Positions 1-5,307 of a stretch of 6,397 nt of DNA are shown here, piece after piece. How positions within the stretch are numbered: position 1 is the stretch's first letter; each line of letters opens with the position of its first letter. The notes beneath the pieces were generated by a model. That model was given only the letters and a program-made list of their open reading frames with translations. It was not told where the DNA came from and made no database searches. The position numbers and the translations under genes were made by a program. This stretch comes from Bacteroidota bacterium (GTDB lineage: Bacteria; Bacteroidota; Bacteroidia; Chitinophagales; Chitinophagaceae), in the NCBI GenBank assembly GCA_947441205.1, contig CANETM010000094.1:1-6397 (forward strand). Direction: 5' to 3'.

Positions 1-26
1 AGGTGCTGCAAACTTAATTGATTTTT
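1..26. other. Non-coding edge downstream of fRMsr gene
   Basis: These 26 bases lie 3' of the fRMsr stop codon. No gene or terminator hairpin is visible. The only signal is a promoter-like element on the minus strand, listed separately. The next gene in this direction lies outside the window. Confidence 0.6.
9..16 (-). promoter_or_regulatory. Candidate -7 promoter element (TAAGTTTG) pointing out of the window
   Basis: The minus strand reads TAAGTTTG followed by CA, an exact match to the Bacteroidota -7 consensus TAnnTTTG. It begins 10 bases after the fRMsr stop codon. The nearest upstream TTTG (minus strand 45-42) is 25 bases away, longer than the usual spacer of about 19, so the -33 box is poor. 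It could drive a gene beyond the left edge, which cannot be seen. Confidence 0.3.
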
Positions 27-503
27 TTAATGATGGGGAATCAAACCCACTATTTTTTCAAGGTAAAATTGATCAATTTCATCATAATGTGACAAATGCT
101 CACTATCAACGTCTAATACCCCTACAATTACACCACTATTATATACTGGGACTACAATTTCTGATTTTGAGGCACTACTACATGCTATATGTCCAGGAAA
201 TTTTTCTACATCTTCGACAATTAATGTTTTTGCTTGTTCCCATGCACCACCACATACGCCTCTACCTTTTTTAATACGTGTACATGCCACAGGACCTTGA
301 AATGGGCCTAATACCAGTTCATCATCTATCACCCAATAAAAACCAACCCACCACCAATTAAATTGTTCTTTTAAAGCAGCACTTATGTTTGCCAAATTTG
401 CAACTAAATTATTTTCTCCGTGAAGTAACCCTTCAATTTGAGGAATTAAGGATTCGTATTGCTCTTGCTTCGTTCCTTTTTGAATATTTAAATCTTCCGC
501 CAT
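27..503 (-). CDS. msrC: Free methionine-(R)-sulfoxide reductase (GAF-domain fRMsr)
   Basis: This cytosolic enzyme reduces free (not protein-bound) methionine-R-sulfoxide to methionine, normally with electrons from thioredoxin. The 158-residue protein is one GAF domain, the usual family size. The signature is complete: GPFQGPVACTRI at about 66-77, GRGVCGGA at 80-87, GHIAC at 104-108 and SEIVVP at 114-119. The three redox cysteines are C74, C84 and C108, spaced as I recall for E. coli MsrC (C84, C94, C118). The acidic substrate-binding residues E115, D131 and D133 also align. After HIAC the sequence is SSAS, where the E. coli enzyme has an aspartate, probably a lineage variant. The ATG shares its A with the last base of the flippase stop (TAATG), so translation is probably coupled to the upstream flippase gene. 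The family call is secure. The physiological reductant is inferred. Confidence 0.95.
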   Translation of the reverse strand: MAEDLNIQKGTKQEQYESLIPQIEGLLHGENNLVANLANISAALKEQFNWWWVGFYWVIDDELVLGPFQGPVACTRIKKGRGVCGGAWEQAKTLIVEDVEKFPGHIACSSASKSEIVVPVYNSGVIVGVLDVDSEHLSHYDEIDQFYLEKIVGLIPHH

Positions 504-1993
504 TATGATTGTTTATTATAAATTGATTTTAATTCTTTCTTTTCGATTTTTGATACAAATACTACAAAACCTGCTAGCATTATACTTGCAAACAAGTAGT
601 TAAAGGCTTTATTATTTGAAACCAATAGCAATAAATAATTAAGTCCATAAATCATTAGTGCAATAACAAAATAGGCAATTAGCTTTTTAGTGGCATATGG
701 AATAGGATAAACTTTTTGACCCCATTTATAACTCACTACCATCATGGTGCCATAGCAAAAGAAGGTTGCCCATGCACTTGCCATATATCCAAAATAAGGA
801 ATAAAAAAGTAATTGATTGATATGGTTATGGCAGCACCTAACAAAGTTATCCATGCACCTGCCATTGTTTTATTACTAAGCTTATACCAAATACTAAGGT
901 TATAATAAACGCCTAAAAACATATTGGCGATTAGTAAAATGGGAACTACTTTTAAACCTACATACATGGATGGTTTACGAATAAACTCTTTCCATATATC
1001 TAAATACAAAACCACTGCCAAAAACATAATACATAAAGTGATTACAAAAAACTTCATGACACGTGCATAGGTTTTTTGTGCGTTATCGGACTGTGCTTGT
1101 TTAAAGAAAAAAGGTTCAGCACCCATTCTAAACGCTTGTATAGAAATGGTAATTAAAATGGCCAATTTATAACAGGCACTATAAACCCCCACCAATGCTT
1201 TATTGGCCTCTGGACTTCCACCTGGCGCCCACCATCCAAGCATGATCCGATCTAATGTTTCATTAATCATTCCTCCGAAACCCACTAATATCAACGGTAG
1301 GGCATACAACATCATTTCGCCCCATAATTTAAAATCAATTGAAAAACGTAATGACCTTATTTCTTTTTGTAACAACAACATCACGAAAACGTTTTGTATA
1401 ATATTGGCAATTAAAATATACCCGACCTCATAACCTTCCACATACCAATTTGCTATAAAACTTTCAGGATGAGTTATGGTGTAACTAGGTAAAACACTAA
1501 TCAGCGCATAGGTTGCAATAATGTTAATTAAAATGCCACCTATTTTTATAAATGCATATCGTTTAGGTTTTTCTTCTAATCTTAGTCGTGAAAATGGAAT
1601 GGTGGTTAATGCATCAAGGCCAACTACCCAAGCCATTAAAGTAATATACTGAGGGTGTAAATTTATTTGTAAAAGGGTTGCAATGTTGTCCCCAAAAAAC
1701 ATCAAACAGGCAATAACAATCCCAGTTACGAATAACATCGAGAAACTACAAGTATGGTATATTTTTTGTTCATTTTCCTTACTTCCAAATCGGAAGTAAG
1801 CTGTTTCCATTCCATGGGTAACAATGACATTTAAAAAAGGGATAAATGCATAAACAATTGAATTTTCCCCGTATGCAGTTTCGGTTAGCGTTAACGTTAA
1901 ATAGGGGGTCAATAAATAGCCAATGAACCTAGCTGCAATCGAGCTAAGTCCATACCACATAGTTTGTCCGGCTAATTTTTTTATACTACTCAA
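503..1993 (-). CDS. MOP-superfamily polysaccharide/lipid-linked oligosaccharide flippase (Wzx-like)
   Basis: This is an inner-membrane protein of 496 residues that by family flips an undecaprenyl-linked saccharide (O-antigen, exopolysaccharide or cell-wall precursor) across the membrane. By eye it has about 14 hydrophobic segments, near residues 14-33, 42-62, 82-102, 115-135, 147-168, 189-209, 226-246, 268-289, 311-332, 346-365, 376-397, 402-422, 436-457 and 463-482, with a short basic C-terminal tail. The N-terminus (SSIKKLAGQT..YGLSSIAAR) is typical of Bacteroidota Wzx-like proteins. The start is TTG at 1993-1991. An in-frame TAA lies nine codons upstream with no ATG between, and the next ATG (M12) would remove the conserved KKLAGQT segment, so TTG is preferred; an ATT two codons upstream is a less likely alternative. 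No glycosyltransferase or other sugar gene is nearby, so the substrate cannot be named. It overlaps the fRMsr gene by one base and probably shares its transcript. Confidence 0.88.
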   Translation of the reverse strand: MSSIKKLAGQTMWYGLSSIAARFIGYLLTPYLTLTLTETAYGENSIVYAFIPFLNVIVTHGMETAYFRFGSKENEQKIYHTCSFSMLFVTGIVIACLMFFGDNIATLLQINLHPQYITLMAWVVGLDALTTIPFSRLRLEEKPKRYAFIKIGGILINIIATYALISVLPSYTITHPESFIANWYVEGYEVGYILIANIIQNVFVMLLLQKEIRSLRFSIDFKLWGEMMLYALPLILVGFGGMINETLDRIMLGWWAPGGSPEANKALVGVYSACYKLAILITISIQAFRMGAEPFFFKQAQSDNAQKTYARVMKFFVITLCIMFLAVVLYLDIWKEFIRKPSMYVGLKVVPILLIANMFLGVYYNLSIWYKLSNKTMAGAWITLLGAAITISINYFFIPYFGYMASAWATFFCYGTMMVVSYKWGQKVYPIPYATKKLIAYFVIALMIYGLNYLLLLVSNNKAFNYLFASIMLAGFVVFVSKIEKKELKSIYNKQS

Positions 1994-2060
1994 GGGAATG
2001 AAATTACAGCTAAATTAGTGAAAATAGTTTTGTTTATCTTCATAGTGTAAAACCGATAAT
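1994..2060. promoter_or_regulatory. Divergent intergenic region between flippase and dtd
   Basis: This 67-bp region must hold the 5' signals for two divergent transcription units. The best element is on the plus strand at 2025-2032 (listed separately). For the minus strand the only candidate is weak: TTTG at 2079-2076 inside dtd, a 19-base spacer, then TCGGTTTT at 2056-2049, which differs from TAnnTTTG at two positions. A 17-codon open frame on the minus strand (2043-1990) crosses the region and ends on the flippase start. No operator-like palindrome is obvious. Confidence 0.5.
2025..2032 (+). promoter_or_regulatory. Candidate -7 element for the dtd operon (TAGTTTTG)
   Basis: TAGTTTTG fits the Bacteroidota -7 consensus TAnnTTTG exactly and lies 28 bases before the dtd ATG, predicting a 5' leader of about 20-25 nt. 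No TTTG/TTG -33 box is found at the expected spacing, so the promoter call rests on one half-element and its position. Confidence 0.4.
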
Positions 2061-2513
2061 ATGAGAGTGGTTATTCAAAGAGTTCAACAAGCAAGTGTCA
2101 CTGTAAATGGCCTTGTAATTGGACAAATTCAACAAGGGTTAATGGTGCTAGTGGGTATTGTAAATGAGGATAGCCAGGCCGATATTGAATGGATTTCAAG
2201 CAAAATTGTCAATATGCGCATTTTTGAAGATGAGCAGGGGGTGATGAACAAAAGTGTTATTGATATTGGAGGATCCATTTTGTTAGTCAGTCAATTTACT
2301 TTACATGCCTCTACTAAAAAAGGGAACAGACCCTCTTATATTGCAGCAGCAAAACCTGAAATTGCTATTCCGCTTTATGAAATGTTGATTAAACAGTTAA
2401 CTAATGACTTAGGGTCAGCTATTCAAACTGGACAATTTGGAGCAGATATGAAAGTGGCACTTGTTAATGATGGACCTGTCACAATTATTTTAGATTCAAA
2501 AAATAAAGAGTAA
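2061..2513 (+). CDS. dtd: D-aminoacyl-tRNA deacylase (DTD)
   Basis: This cytosolic RNA-based deacylase hydrolyses D-aminoacyl-tRNAs, recycling tRNA and keeping D-amino acids out of proteins. The family also removes glycine mischarged onto tRNA-Ala. The 150-residue length is normal. Both active-site motifs are present: SQFTL at 77-81 and NDGPVT at 136-141, the latter carrying the Gly-cisPro pair (G138-P139) that rejects L-amino acids. The N-terminus MRVVIQRVQQASVTV is also canonical, which supports the ATG at 2061. It is the first gene of a probable three-gene operon with a MazG-like gene (44 bp downstream) and the glycyl-tRNA synthetase gene. Nothing looks truncated or unusual. Confidence 0.97.
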   Translation: MRVVIQRVQQASVTVNGLVIGQIQQGLMVLVGIVNEDSQADIEWISSKIVNMRIFEDEQGVMNKSVIDIGGSILLVSQFTLHASTKKGNRPSYIAAAKPEIAIPLYEMLIKQLTNDLGSAIQTGQFGADMKVALVNDGPVTIILDSKNKE

Positions 2514-2557
2514 TATCCTAAATATTTTAATTGACTTACAAGTAAAAAACAATAAAT

Positions 2558-2899
2558 ATGTCAAATAATACGACCATTCTGCAAGCGCAGGAACAAGTAG
2601 ACCAGTGGATTAAAACTATTGGCGTTAAATATTTCAGTGAACTCACTAATTTAGGTATACTCATGGAAGAAGTGGGAGAGCTTTCAAGAATTATGGTCAG
2701 GAAATATGGCGATCAATCATTTAAAAATAAAGAAGAGGAACAATTATTAGCCGATGAAATGGCCGATGTTTTGTTTGTACTCATATGCTTGGCCAATCAA
2801 ACTGGGGTAGATTTATCAGCTGCTTTGGAAAAAAATATTCAAAAGAAAACCAATAGGGACGCCACACGCCATCAAAATAACGAAAAATTACATCGATAA
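2558..2899 (+). CDS. MazG-like nucleotide pyrophosphohydrolase (single-domain)
   Basis: This is a small all-alpha NTP pyrophosphohydrolase of 113 residues, about the size of one MazG domain and far shorter than the two-domain E. coli MazG. The Mg2+-binding motif is complete: E38-x-x-E41 in MEEVGELSR and E67-x-x-D70 in ADEMADVLF, followed by a helix ending in KKTNRD (96-101). Members convert (d)NTPs to NMP and pyrophosphate, often clearing damaged or non-canonical nucleotides. The substrate here is not known, and short members of this family also include dCTPases. The ATG at 2558 follows an A-rich stretch (AGTAAAAAACAATAA), a common Bacteroidota initiation context. Placement between dtd and the glycyl-tRNA synthetase gene with short gaps suggests co-transcription and a house-cleaning role. 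Confidence 0.9.
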   Translation: MSNNTTILQAQEQVDQWIKTIGVKYFSELTNLGILMEEVGELSRIMVRKYGDQSFKNKEEEQLLADEMADVLFVLICLANQTGVDLSAALEKNIQKKTNRDATRHQNNEKLHR

Positions 2900-2911
2900 T
2901 TGATTCCTACG

Positions 2912-2919
2912 TATCTTCG
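2912..2919 (+). promoter_or_regulatory. Candidate internal -7 element before glycyl-tRNA synthetase (TATCTTCG)
   Basis: TATCTTCG followed by CAAAC matches TAnnTTTG with one mismatch and ends 6 bases before the ATG at 2926. If used, the transcript would start at or within a few bases of the start codon, giving a leaderless or nearly leaderless mRNA. No -33 TTTG is seen about 19 bases upstream (2889-2892 reads TACA). It may be a secondary promoter within the operon or a chance match. Confidence 0.3.
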
Positions 2920-2925
2920 CAAACT

Positions 2926-4374
2926 ATGAGTAAGACCCCAACAGACAATACATTACAGGCGATCATTTCGCATGCTAAGGAATATGGTTTTGTATTTCCA
3001 AGTAGTGAAATATATGATGGACTAAGTGCCGTTTATGATTACGGTCCTTATGGTTCACAATTAAAGAAAAATATTCGCGATTATTGGTGGAATTCCATGA
3101 CACAATTGAATGAGAATATTGTGGGTATTGATGCTGCTATATTTATGCATCCAACTACCTGGAAAGCTAGTGGTCACGTTGATAGTTTTAGTGATCCATT
3201 GATTGACAATAAGGACAGTAAAAAAAGATATCGTGTTGATCATTTAGTTGAAGGGCATGCTGAAAAAATGATCGAGAAAGGTGACCAAGTTGGTGCTGAT
3301 AAATTAATAGCAGACATGGATGCCTTGCTTGCCAATGATGATTATGTTGGATTGAAAAAATTAATTGACGATCATAAAATACATTGTAGTGTTAGTGGAA
3401 CAGGCAACTGGACCGATATTCGTCAGTTTAATTTAATGTTCTCGACCGAGCTTGGATCTGTAACTGATGAAGCAAGTACTGTTTATTTAAGACCAGAAAC
3501 GGCACAAGGTATTTTTGTTAACTTTTTGAATGTTCAAAAAACAGCAAGGATGAAAATTCCTTTTGGTATTGCACAAACTGGAAAGGCTTTCAGAAATGAA
3601 ATTGTGGCGCGTCAGTTTATATTCAGAATGCGTGAGTTTGAGCAAATGGAAATGCAATTTTTCATTAAACCAGGAACACAAAAAGAATGGTATGAGCATT
3701 GGAAAAATGAGCGTATGAAATGGCATTTAAGTTTAGGAATTGCAGCTAATAAATATCGTTTTCATGATCACGTTAAATTAGCACACTACGCGGACGCTGC
3801 TTTAGATATTGAATATGAATTTCCATTTGGATTTAAAGAAGTTGAGGGAATACACTCTCGTACCGATTTTGATTTAAGTCGTCATCAAGAGTTTAGCAAA
3901 AAGAAAATGCAGTATTTCGATACTGAAATTAATCAGCATTATATTCCTTATGTTATTGAAACTTCAATTGGACTAGATAGAATGTTTTTATTAATACTTT
4001 CTAATTCATATGAAGAGGAAACCATTAACAAAGAGGATGGTACAACTGATTCAAGGGTGGTATTACACTTGCCTGCAAGAATCGCCCCTAATAAGTTAGC
4101 TATTCTACCATTGACTAAAAAGGACGGTTTACCAGAATTAGCAAAGGAATTAATGGATGAATGTAAAAAGTCATTCCATTGCTTTTATGAAGAAAAAGAT
4201 GCCATCGGAAAAAGATATCGTCGTCAGGATGCCATAGGTACACCATTTTGTGTAACTATTGACCATCAGACAAAGGAAGATGGCACCGTTACTATCCGAC
4301 ATCGTGATTCCATGACGCAGGAGCGTATTCCAATGAGTCAAGTGAAGTCATTGGTGCTAGAAGCAATAAATTAA
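2926..4374 (+). CDS. glyQS: Glycine--tRNA ligase (dimeric alpha2 type, class II)
   Basis: This cytosolic enzyme attaches glycine to tRNA-Gly using ATP. The 482-residue protein is the single-chain, homodimeric form shared with Thermus, archaea and eukaryotes, not the alpha2beta2 form of E. coli. The N-terminal catalytic region has HAKEYGFVFPSSEIYDGL (16-33) and the motif 1 region with HPTTWKASGHVD (75-86). An insertion domain (about 95-165) ends in CSVSGTGNWTD (154-164). YLRPETAQGIF is at 187-197, motif 2 runs from FRNEI to REFEQMEMQFF (222-246), and motif 3 is ETSIGLDRMF (345-354). The anticodon-binding domain begins near LPARIAPNKLAILPL (382-396) and runs to the C-terminus. The usual CPVSGT has Ser in place of Pro, and only one Cys of a possible zinc ribbon is present. 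The ATG lies 26 bp after the MazG-like gene. It is probably the last gene of the operon, ending before a strong terminator. Confidence 0.97.
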   Translation: MSKTPTDNTLQAIISHAKEYGFVFPSSEIYDGLSAVYDYGPYGSQLKKNIRDYWWNSMTQLNENIVGIDAAIFMHPTTWKASGHVDSFSDPLIDNKDSKKRYRVDHLVEGHAEKMIEKGDQVGADKLIADMDALLANDDYVGLKKLIDDHKIHCSVSGTGNWTDIRQFNLMFSTELGSVTDEASTVYLRPETAQGIFVNFLNVQKTARMKIPFGIAQTGKAFRNEIVARQFIFRMREFEQMEMQFFIKPGTQKEWYEHWKNERMKWHLSLGIAANKYRFHDHVKLAHYADAALDIEYEFPFGFKEVEGIHSRTDFDLSRHQEFSKKKMQYFDTEINQHYIPYVIETSIGLDRMFLLILSNSYEEETINKEDGTTDSRVVLHLPARIAPNKLAILPLTKKDGLPELAKELMDECKKSFHCFYEEKDAIGKRYRRQDAIGTPFCVTIDHQTKEDGTVTIRHRDSMTQERIPMSQVKSLVLEAIN

Positions 4375-4377
4375 AAA

Positions 4378-4449
4378 ATAGCTTAAATACCTAAACCTCG
4401 TTTCTTAGCGCAATGCTCAAATTTTGACTCGAATTTATCATTAAGCTAT
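4378..4449. repeat. 72-bp segment bounded by a 9-bp perfect inverted repeat
   Basis: ATAGCTTAA at 4378-4386 and TTAAGCTAT at 4441-4449 are exact reverse complements, so a transcript of either strand could close into a structure with a 54-nt interior. The left arm begins 3 bases after the glycyl-tRNA synthetase stop. The length is tRNA-like, but the D-loop GG is missing and the T-arm does not pair, so it is not called a tRNA. It could be part of a 3' UTR structure or a coincidence in AT-rich DNA. Confidence 0.35.
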
Positions 4450-4463
4450 AAAGCTTTGAAAAT

Positions 4464-4496
4464 AAAAAAAGGCTCCATTTAAATGGAGCCTTTTTT
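4464..4496. terminator. Bidirectional intrinsic terminator between convergent units
   Basis: The core at 4471-4490 is a perfect 20-bp palindrome with arms GGCTCCATTT and AAATGGAGCC. It forms at least an 8-bp GC-rich stem (GGCTCCAT/ATGGAGCC) around a TTAA loop. Seven A residues (4464-4470) precede it and six T residues (4491-4496) follow, so either transcript would end in a U-tract after the hairpin. It lies 97 bp past the glycyl-tRNA synthetase stop and 78 bp past the flavin reductase stop, as expected for a shared terminator of convergent genes. Confidence 0.92.
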
Positions 4497-4547
4497 GGGG
4501 GAGTGTTTTTCTGCTTTCATCAGTACTAGAAGTTTATCTCTATTATC

Positions 4548-4562
4548 AGATGCTACGCATCT
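4548..4562. repeat. Small hairpin just downstream of the flavin reductase stop
   Basis: AGATGC (4548-4553) and GCATCT (4557-4562) are perfect inverted repeats around a 3-base loop, located 5 bases past the flavin reductase stop codon in its reading direction. No T-tract follows on the minus strand, so it is not a terminator by itself. It might slow 3' exonucleases. A 6-bp stem can occur by chance. Confidence 0.3.
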
Positions 4563-4567
4563 TCTTC

Positions 4568-5296
4568 TTAACCGAAAGATTCGAAGTGAACTTGTTTTTT
4601 ATCCAATCCCATTTCAGTCATATTTTTACGCGCATCATCAATCATTGCTTTCCAACCACATAGCCAAACATGAGCGGTTTCCTTATTGTTTTTTAGTAAT
4701 TCTTGATAAACAGGGTGAACATATCCTATGTGCGATCCAGCGGGTACTTCAGTCTCTCTTGAATAACATGGATGGAAATGGAAGCCTGGCTCATTAGCTT
4801 CCAATGTTTTTAATTCATCAATATACAAACCGTCTTCAAATTTGCGACATCCAAAAATTAAATGAATATTATTATGCGCAATTTTGTGTTCATGTATATA
4901 ATGAATCATTGATCTGAAAGGTGCTATACCTGTACCTGTACAAATAAAGTACACATCGTTTTCAAAATTCTTAGGAAGTGTAAATACTCCTTGAGGTCCT
5001 CTAAGTGTAATTTTGGAACCAACACTTACTTCATTAAACAAGTAAGTAGTTCCTAGGCCGCCTTCTAAATGAACAATCACCAATTCAAAAGTATTTGTTC
5101 CATTAGGAGCAGAACCTATGGAATAGCTTCTCCATCGCTTGTTTTTTTGTTCGTGAATGGGTAAGTCAAGGGTCACAAATTGTCCAGGTATGAAATCAAA
5201 TTTTTCAAGACTTGGAATTTCAAAGTAAAATTTTTTAGTGTTTGGTGTTTCATTTTCAATTTTTGTAATCACACCTTCAACCCATTCTAATGCCAT
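4568..5296 (-). CDS. FAD/NAD(P)-binding oxidoreductase, ferredoxin-NADP reductase family
   Basis: This soluble flavoprotein of 242 residues moves electrons between NAD(P)H and a carrier such as ferredoxin or flavodoxin. The N-terminal FAD-binding barrel (about 1-105) contains PGQF (37-40), the flavin motif RSYSIGSAP (56-64) and GGLGTTYL (79-86), a form of the GxxS/T phosphate-contact region. The NAD(P)-binding domain follows, with CTGTGIAPFRSM (119-130), IFGCR (147-151) and LCGWKAMI (212-219). It ends with FESFG. There is no iron-sulfur domain, signal peptide or membrane helix, so it must rely on a separate partner that is not in this window. The length is close to E. coli Fpr, but the C-terminus resembles oxygenase-reductase-type members, so the partner and the NADH/NADPH preference are open. 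The ATG at 5296 follows an A-rich stretch. It starts 11 bp after the T9SS cargo gene and is probably on the same transcript. Confidence 0.9.
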   Translation of the reverse strand: MALEWVEGVITKIENETPNTKKFYFEIPSLEKFDFIPGQFVTLDLPIHEQKNKRWRSYSIGSAPNGTNTFELVIVHLEGGLGTTYLFNEVSVGSKITLRGPQGVFTLPKNFENDVYFICTGTGIAPFRSMIHYIHEHKIAHNNIHLIFGCRKFEDGLYIDELKTLEANEPGFHFHPCYSRETEVPAGSHIGYVHPVYQELLKNNKETAHVWLCGWKAMIDDARKNMTEMGLDKKQVHFESFG

Positions 5297-5307
5297 TTTT
5301 TATTTTT

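Noticed and set aside
89..274. Plus-strand open frame of 61 codons
   Set aside because: It lies antisense within the well-supported fRMsr gene and its His/Leu/Tyr-rich translation has no domain character.
1203..1433. Plus-strand open frame of 76 codons
   Set aside because: Antisense inside the flippase gene, with no recognisable motif and no initiation context.
503..1993. Flippase as MurJ (lipid II flippase)
   Set aside because: The fold family is shared, but the N-terminus and overall pattern look more like Wzx-type saccharide flippases, and no peptidoglycan gene is adjacent. A generic MOP flippase call is safer.
3061..3726. Two minus-strand open frames (3061-3243 and 3487-3726)
   Set aside because: Both are antisense to conserved catalytic parts of glycyl-tRNA synthetase; their translations look like reverse-strand noise.
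4378..4449. Possible tRNA or degenerate tRNA (72 bp, closed stem, CTCGAAT resembling a T-loop)
   Set aside because: No GG in a D-loop position, the bases flanking CTCGAAT pair at only about three of five positions, and the closing stem is 9 bp instead of 7 with no matching anticodon arm. The reverse strand also fails.
4483..4797. Plus-strand open frame of 104 codons starting inside the terminator
   Set aside because: It begins in the terminator hairpin and runs antisense through the C-terminus of the flavin reductase, whose own frame has clear motifs.
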